Origin: Pseudomonadota bacterium
Lineage (GTDB): Bacteria; Pseudomonadota; Alphaproteobacteria; Rhizobiales; Aestuariivirgaceae
Direction: 5' to 3'
Assembly: GCA_016522385.1 (NCBI GenBank)
Contig: JAEKFU010000130.1
Location: 1-14,345 of the forward strand
Length of the DNA: 14,345 bases
Made by a program: the position numbers and the translations under genes. Below the pieces are notes generated by a model. The model ran no database searches, was not told the DNA's origin, and worked only from the letters and a program-made list of their open reading frames with translations. Shown here piece by piece: positions 14,114 through 14,345 of the stretch. Each line of letters opens with the position of its first letter. Position 1 is the first letter of the stretch.

Positions 14114-14345
14114 TCAACCAACGCTGCCCTCCAGGCTGATGCCTATGAGACGTTGGGTTTCGGCCATGAACTCCATGGGGAGCTGCTGGATGACGTCGCG
14201 AACGAAACCATTGACGATAAGGGCGACGGCCTCTTCCTCGTTGAGCCCACGGGCCTGGCAGTAGAACATCTGGTCGTCGGAAATTTTTGAAGTAGTTGCC
14301 TCGTGCTCGAAGTGGGCGGTCGACGTCTTGGCCTCGATGTAAGGC
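14114..14345 (-). CDS. sufB: SUF scaffold subunit SufB, C-terminal part
   Basis: Only the last 77 codons lie in the window; the gene continues past the right edge. The translation includes HFEHEATTSKISDD, QMFYCQARGLNEEEA and ISLEGSVG before a TGA at 14114-14116. It aligns well, by eye, with the end of E. coli SufB. The cysteine in MFYC and the glutamate in LPMEF are 29 residues apart, the same spacing as the cluster-related Cys405 and Glu434 of E. coli SufB as I recall them. SufB is the subunit on which clusters assemble. As the most upstream suf gene here it leads the minus-strand operon; a regulator such as IscR would lie beyond the window if present. Confidence 0.95.
   Translation of the reverse strand, partial: PYIEAKTSTAHFEHEATTSKISDDQMFYCQARGLNEEEAVALIVNGFVRDVIQQLPMEFMAETQRLIGISLEGSVG

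Noticed and set aside
13857..14117. 86-codon minus-strand frame between sufB and sufC
   Set aside because: It overlaps the sufB stop and has a dispersed Arg/Asn/Ser composition with no structure. The neighbouring frame gives a coherent membrane-protein pattern.

Overview
The window looks like a chromosomal segment of an alphaproteobacterium, most likely from the Hyphomicrobiales (Rhizobiales) sensu lato. This rests on moderately high GC, the gene order of the SUF iron-sulfur operon (sufB-x-sufC-sufD-x-sufS-sufT-sufA on one strand) and the protein styles. The genus cannot be fixed from the sequence alone. Genes are packed tightly: the longest gene-free stretch is about 196 bases (8722-8917), and no gap exceeds 300 bases. 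I saw no tRNA, rRNA, CRISPR array or insertion sequence.

Left part, plus strand (1-6724). An AqpZ-type aquaporin (121-807) is closed off by a good intrinsic terminator (834-862). A compact four-gene cluster follows: an AlkB/XylM-type membrane di-iron hydroxylase (941-2065), a glutamine-dependent asparagine-synthetase-like enzyme (2096-4093), a one-chain adenosylcobalamin mutase-like protein with a glutamate-mutase-like barrel and a B12-binding domain (4017-5963), and a divergent pyrroline-5-carboxylate-reductase-like protein (5960-6724). The last three genes overlap or abut, so they are probably co-translated. Radical B12 rearrangement, ATP/glutamine-dependent amidation, membrane hydroxylation and imine reduction together suggest an undescribed small-molecule pathway that modifies an amino acid or an acyl-amino acid. 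This is the most interesting part of the window; its product is unknown.

Middle (6725-8917). An RhlE-type DEAD-box RNA helicase (6867-8270) has its own candidate promoter and a hairpin-rich leader. It converges on a small secreted protein of unknown function (8398-8721, minus strand). A 9-bp inverted repeat lies between them.

Right part, minus strand (8918-14345). A complete-looking SUF operon reads right to left: sufB (only its 3' end is present), a small membrane-protein ORF, sufC, sufD, a VOC-fold protein, sufS, sufT (DUF59), sufA and a TfoX N-terminal-domain protein. Genes overlap or lie within about 50 bases of each other, which fits a single transcript. SufS takes sulfur from cysteine, SufBCD is the ATP-driven scaffold, and SufA and SufT carry or mature clusters for target proteins. 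The VOC and small membrane genes are not standard SUF parts.
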